Source: Clostridia bacterium
Lineage (GTDB): Bacteria; Bacillota; Peptococcia; DRI-13; UBA5745
Direction of reading: 5' to 3'
DNA: 56,500 nucleotides
NCBI GenBank assembly: GCA_018436095.1
Contig: JAHDMJ010000037.1
Location: 1-56,500 of the forward strand
Shown here: positions 53,303-56,500 of the stretch, in pieces
Position numbering within the stretch: the stretch's first letter is position 1
Layout of the letters: every line of letters starts with the position of its first letter
The notes under the pieces: generated by a model
The model's database searches: none
What the model was told of the DNA's origin: nothing
The model's input: the letters and a program-made list of their open reading frames with translations, nothing else
Made by a program: the position numbers and the translations under genes

Positions 53303-55896
53303 TGGGACAACCCCCTTCCGTCTTTCACTGCTTCCTCGCCGGCGTCACAAAACAGGGACAGGCGGTGCAGGGCCCTGGTACAGGCGATATAAAGCAGCTT
53401 CCTGTCCTCCTGATCCCGGTAATGCCGGTCATCGGCATCCAGAATCAGCACAGCGTCAAACTCCAGCCCTTTGGCCATATAAATAGGAATAAGGAAAATA
53501 CCCTCCGGTTCCTCCGCCCTGTCCTCCCCAATCAGTTTCAGCTCCCGGCGGATTATCTGCAGCTCCCGGCTGGCCGGCTTCGTCTCCTGCGCCTCTTGAG
53601 CCTCTTGAGCCTCTTGAGCCTCTTGAGCTTTCCGCACGTCCTGAGCTTCCCGCGCGTCCTGCAACTCCTGCCCAGCCGCCTCCGCCGCCGCGCTTGTGGC
53701 TGCCGCCACTCCCTGTTCCTGCAGGCAGGCGTACCAGCCGGCGGCTTCTTTCGCTGTTTTGCAGATCAGGCCAATGGAGCGGTAGCCCTTTTGCCGGCAA
53801 GCTGCTATTTCCTTCATTATACCGGCGGCCAGCGCCTGCCGGCCCGGCAGCCGGTGTGACAGCGGCTCCTCACCTTGACGGCTGAAGCTTTCGATTTGGC
53901 AGGCATCCTCCAGGAAGCGGCTGCTGTAGTTCAGAATCTCCCTGGTGCAGCGGAAGCTTTTATTCATCACGGCCAGAGAAGAGTTTTTCTTGCCCAGAAT
54001 CCGGCGGATTTCTTCATATAAGGATAGATCCGCTTCTTTGCCCACCGTCTGATTCACATCCCCCAGCACCGTATAATGGGCCTGGGGGAATAATCTTTTA
54101 AACAGCTCAAAATGCAGTGGATAATAATCCTGGGCCTCATCCACCACCACTTGCCTTACCAGGCCGCCGCCGTGATAGCCCTTGATGACCAAGGTCAAAT
54201 AGGCTAAGGCCAGGCCATCCTCATGGCGCAAAACTTCATCCTTGAGATTTTCTCTGGTTTGCTTTAATATCTCGCTGATATTTTCCGGCAAAGCCAACCC
54301 TTTTGCTAAACGGTAAAATAATTCTTCCTTTTCAAACAAGCGGCTATAAAGACTCCGGCAATCAACTTCCGTAAATCTCCTGATCTCTTTGATCAAAACA
54401 GTACTCTCCCGGATTGACAGCAGCCTGGCTCTTTCCGGAATTTCAAAAGGATTTACAGTCTTTTCTTTAATAAACCTGTTTAATTTGTTTAACCGGCTTT
54501 TGCGCAGGCTATGGACTTGCGCCAGCAGAACCGGCTCCAACTGCTTCAGCAAGGCGGCTAAAGGCAGCTTCTTTTTGCTGTTGACTACCCTGTTTTTTAA
54601 TGTTTGCCGGTCGGCAATTGTTTTGCCGGCATAGACCACATCCCCGAAATCAACGAAATACCGGGGAATAACCTGGACAAAGCGGTTCATTATCTCGATA
54701 AATTGACAGGAGGTCTTAAATTCCAGGCTGGTCTTTAGTAGCCTTCTTTCCCCTTCCTCTCCGCTTTCGTTGTTGCTGTCATTGCGATTGCTGCCATGGG
54801 CGCCGGCGCCTCCGCCGCTGCAACTGCCGAAAGCCTTGTTGTCACCGCCGCCCACCAAAGCCTCCAGCAGCTGGTTTTTTGATTGAACCTGCACAGGGAG
54901 CAACTGATGGAGGATTTTGTCTATGGTCAGAGAGGTAACATTCTTTTCTCCCAGCTCCGGCAGCACATTGGCAATATACTGCTCAAAAATCCTATTGGGA
55001 GACAGCACCACAATGTTTTCCGCCTGAAGAGGTTTTTTCTGGTCCTGATACATAAGGTAGGCTACCCGATGCAGGCCGATAGAGGTTTTGCCGCTGCCGG
55101 CCACCCCCTGAACCATCAAAAGCTCATTTTCACTATCCCGGATTACGGCGTCCTGATCCCTTTGTATGGTTTCTACAATGGTCTTCATTTTGGCGGAGCT
55201 GTTCTGGGAAAGAATCTGACGCAGAAACTCATCCACCACCTCCACATCGGCATCAAAAAAATATTCCAGCCGGCCCCCCTTAATCTCAAACTGACGTTTC
55301 AGAAGCAACCGGCCTTCGATCTTGCCGGCAGGAGCATCGTAATAAGCCGGCCCCGGGCTAAAACGGTAAAAAACGCTGGCCACAGGAGTACGCCAGTCAT
55401 AAACGGCTATTTGATTTGTTTCAGGGTCCTTCAATGAAGAGCGGCCGATATAAAGCTTCTCCGGCCTGCTTTCGCCGTCAAATAAAAAATCAATGCGGGC
55501 AAAGTAAGGAGAAGCCGTCATCCTCTCCAGCCTGGCTATTTTGGCGGCGTCCTCATCATGGAGGGCGATCTGGCTGTTTATCTGATGGACTTGCTGCCCT
55601 GCCTCCACCAGCTCCTGGAAGCCCCCATCACTATACAGTCCGCCTATGGCGTGGGCGGTGTATTCGCCCATTTCTTTTTTGGCAGCCATGATGGCTTGAC
55701 GGTTCTTGGCCGTCTTGGCCTTGATTTCCTCCAACACCCGCAAGGCCAGCCTGATGGTTTGATCTAAGTTCTTTTGTTCGGCAGTAAGCTCTAGATTTTT
55801 GTCCGTTTCCCGGCCCGGCGCTGCTTGGTCTGCCCCCGTTTGGTCCGGCATTACTTGGTCCGGTACTACTCGTTCTTGCATTACTCGGTCCCCCAT
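53299..55896 (-). CDS. UvrD/Rep-like helicase of the HelD type
   Basis: 865 residues. The N-terminal coiled region is followed by IAVYDWRTPVASVFYRF and a P-loop MVQGVAGSGKTSIGLHR, both typical of HelD, which removes RNA polymerase from stalled complexes. Helicase motif II is VVDEAQDYYPLHFEL; motif III is TVLGDVNQTV. Further motifs are NKSFRCTREI and YMAKGLEFDAVLI. Two low-complexity inserts are unusual: a Gly/Ser/Asn-rich one near residue 355 and a QEA-repeat one near residue 760. AAGGAAGGAGCG precedes the ATG. The ACP-like gene is coupled downstream. Confidence 0.92.
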   Translation of the reverse strand: MGDRVMQERVVPDQVMPDQTGADQAAPGRETDKNLELTAEQKNLDQTIRLALRVLEEIKAKTAKNRQAIMAAKKEMGEYTAHAIGGLYSDGGFQELVEAGQQVHQINSQIALHDEDAAKIARLERMTASPYFARIDFLFDGESRPEKLYIGRSSLKDPETNQIAVYDWRTPVASVFYRFSPGPAYYDAPAGKIEGRLLLKRQFEIKGGRLEYFFDADVEVVDEFLRQILSQNSSAKMKTIVETIQRDQDAVIRDSENELLMVQGVAGSGKTSIGLHRVAYLMYQDQKKPLQAENIVVLSPNRIFEQYIANVLPELGEKNVTSLTIDKILHQLLPVQVQSKNQLLEALVGGGDNKAFGSCSGGGAGAHGSNRNDSNNESGEEGERRLLKTSLEFKTSCQFIEIMNRFVQVIPRYFVDFGDVVYAGKTIADRQTLKNRVVNSKKKLPLAALLKQLEPVLLAQVHSLRKSRLNKLNRFIKEKTVNPFEIPERARLLSIRESTVLIKEIRRFTEVDCRSLYSRLFEKEELFYRLAKGLALPENISEILKQTRENLKDEVLRHEDGLALAYLTLVIKGYHGGGLVRQVVVDEAQDYYPLHFELFKRLFPQAHYTVLGDVNQTVGKEADLSLYEEIRRILGKKNSSLAVMNKSFRCTREILNYSSRFLEDACQIESFSRQGEEPLSHRLPGRQALAAGIMKEIAACRQKGYRSIGLICKTAKEAAGWYACLQEQGVAAATSAAAEAAGQELQDAREAQDVRKAQEAQEAQEAQEAQETKPASRELQIIRRELKLIGEDRAEEPEGIFLIPIYMAKGLEFDAVLILDADDRHYRDQEDRKLLYIACTRALHRLSLFCDAGEEAVKDGRGLSH
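53595..53635. repeat. 9-base tandem repeat inside the helicase gene
   Basis: The unit GCCTCTTGA repeats four to five times, encoding QEA units. Copy changes would keep the reading frame. It lies in a linker between helicase subdomains. Confidence 0.75.
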
Positions 55897-55987
55897 CAGA
55901 CGCTCCTTCCTTTCCCTGAATCTCTTCCTATAAGAATAGCAGTTTTCTATTTTCTTAAACAGACTGTTATTCTTTGCCCTATTCTGG

Positions 55988-56060
55988 TATAATATAAATG
56001 GAAAAACAACACTGCAGCCTCTGCTTTAGCAGCAAGGATTGCCGGTGTTGTTTTTATTTT
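55988..56060 (+). ncRNA. Candidate short RNA: promoter followed by terminator hairpin
   Basis: An extended -10 (TGGTATAAT, hexamer 55988-55993) is followed within about 10 bases by a hairpin with perfect 11-base arms AAAAACAACAC (56002-56012) and its complement (56045-56055), then TTTTATTTT. A transcript would be about 60 bases, nearly all hairpin. No reading frame is present. Confidence 0.35.
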
Positions 56061-56073
56061 GAGCCTGATTTCC

Positions 56074-56128
56074 CGCAAAACAGGCTTGAAGCGGTCAAAA
56101 TCACCGCACAGCTTCGTTTTTTGAGCAG
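56074..56128. repeat. Type D repeat, partial copy 2
   Basis: CAAAACAGGCTTGAAGCGGT and the following CAGCTTCGTTTTTTGAGCAG match 38548-38600 with a few changes. The left half of the element is absent. Confidence 0.65.
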
Positions 56129-56132
56129 CCGG

Positions 56133-56366
56133 GGCAAGCAAAAAGCCCCCTCTTATCCAGCCGGGCGTACAAAAAATGAGGTTTTACGTGTATTTGCCTC
56201 AGCTAACTGCTTAGAATTTCAAGTTTTACCGCACCGAGCACCGTCTTTTGCCTACATTTAGTGTCTTAGGCAGATTGAACGCCTATTTTAGCAGAGCGAA
56301 TCACACAATACTTCAAAATTTGTACACCCAGCTAAGACTAAGGCAACTTTTTCAGTAGTCTCGGTT
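56133..56366. mobile_element. MITE-like element, type E copy 2 (diverged)
   Basis: It aligns along its length with 42397-42629, including TTTGCCTCAGCTAACTGC, CCGCACCGAGCACCGTC and the subterminal TTTGTACACCCAGCTAAGAC. The terminal repeats have decayed, the right end reading CAACTTTTTCAGTAGTC. It is followed by TCGGTTTGTAG, the complement of the left flank of copy 1. Confidence 0.65.
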
Positions 56367-56369
56367 TGT

Positions 56370-56500
56370 AGCGTCGTTTGGCAGTGACTGTGCAAAATTG
56401 CAAGTTTGTTTACATAGTTATGGCCTTTTGTGCAAAATTGCAGCTTTGTAGTATGTGATTTGGCCTAAAAATAGGTTTTCACCCCATTTTCGGATCAAAT
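56370..56500. repeat. Type B repeat, second locus, cut by the window end
   Basis: TGTGCAAAATTGCAAGTTTG (56391) and TGTGCAAAATTGCAGCTTTG (56429) are type B units. The following TAGGTTTTCACCCCATTTTC resembles the spacer at 42274-42300. The element continues beyond the window. Confidence 0.6.

Overview
The window reads as chromosomal DNA of an endospore-forming Clostridia-type Firmicute, plausibly from the Peptococcaceae/Desulfitobacterium side, though the genus is a guess. The support is a GerA-type germinant receptor operon (32.9-36.8 kb), a collagen-like protein of the spore-surface (BclA/BclB) type (38.7-40.7 kb), AGGAGG ribosome sites with many TTG/GTG starts, YolD/UvrX-type repair genes, MerR, ECF and BlaI regulators, and large chemoreceptor and c-di-GMP proteins. 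No phage or conjugation module is visible.

Layout. 0-2.2 kb: an intergenic inverted-repeat element, then an ECF sigma factor with its membrane anti-sigma-type partner on the minus strand. 2.3-7.0 kb: an orphan PLP enzyme, then a convergent two-gene operon joining a cobalamin-binding mutase-like protein to an opine dehydrogenase. 7.4-7.75 kb: tRNA-Arg(CCT), whose 3' end and terminator are duplicated 172 bp downstream. 7.8-10.7 kb: a MerR regulator divergent from a RibD-C/cupin/aldo-keto reductase operon with a classic 19-bp-spacer MerR promoter. 10.7-14.7 kb: single genes (FAD oxidoreductase, AAA/DUF4143 ATPase, GNAT, lipoprotein). 15.2-19.7 kb: a two-component system divergent from an ABC exporter of the antimicrobial-peptide immunity type. 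19.7-23.5 kb: YolD, a Y-family polymerase and two XRE regulators. 23.5-27 kb: gene debris, a second copy of an intergenic repeat, and a MerR-RDD fusion that appears to start at ATA.

27.1-32.1 kb and 42.7-47.3 kb each hold a serine recombinase, a chemoreceptor and a GGDEF/EAL protein. In the first module a 120-bp segment bounded by perfect 19-bp inverted repeats lies between recombinase and chemoreceptor. It carries a promoter-like sequence pointing away from the chemoreceptor, so it is a candidate phase-variation switch. Between the modules lie the germination operon, a diguanylate cyclase, the collagen-like protein and a DUF1835 protein.

47.3-49.8 kb: a BlaI repressor and a BlaR1-like M56 protein whose sensor end looks like a beta-propeller. 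49.8-53.0 kb: a decayed F1-ATPase cluster. AtpA lacks both ends, and its tail is joined to the middle of AtpG, which is frameshifted. AtpD is fused in frame to the C-terminal part of AtpC. 53.0-55.9 kb: a HelD-type helicase, coupled to an acyl-carrier-like protein in which proline replaces the phosphopantetheine serine.

Several long intergenic gaps (0.3, 14.8, 24.3, 38.4, 42.1-42.7 and 56.1-56.5 kb) hold imperfect palindromic elements whose arms share a TGTGCAAAA-like start followed by a variable GC-containing segment. They look like a diversified family of small non-coding mobile or structured elements. With the invertible-promoter candidate and the eroded F1 operon, they are the most unusual content here.
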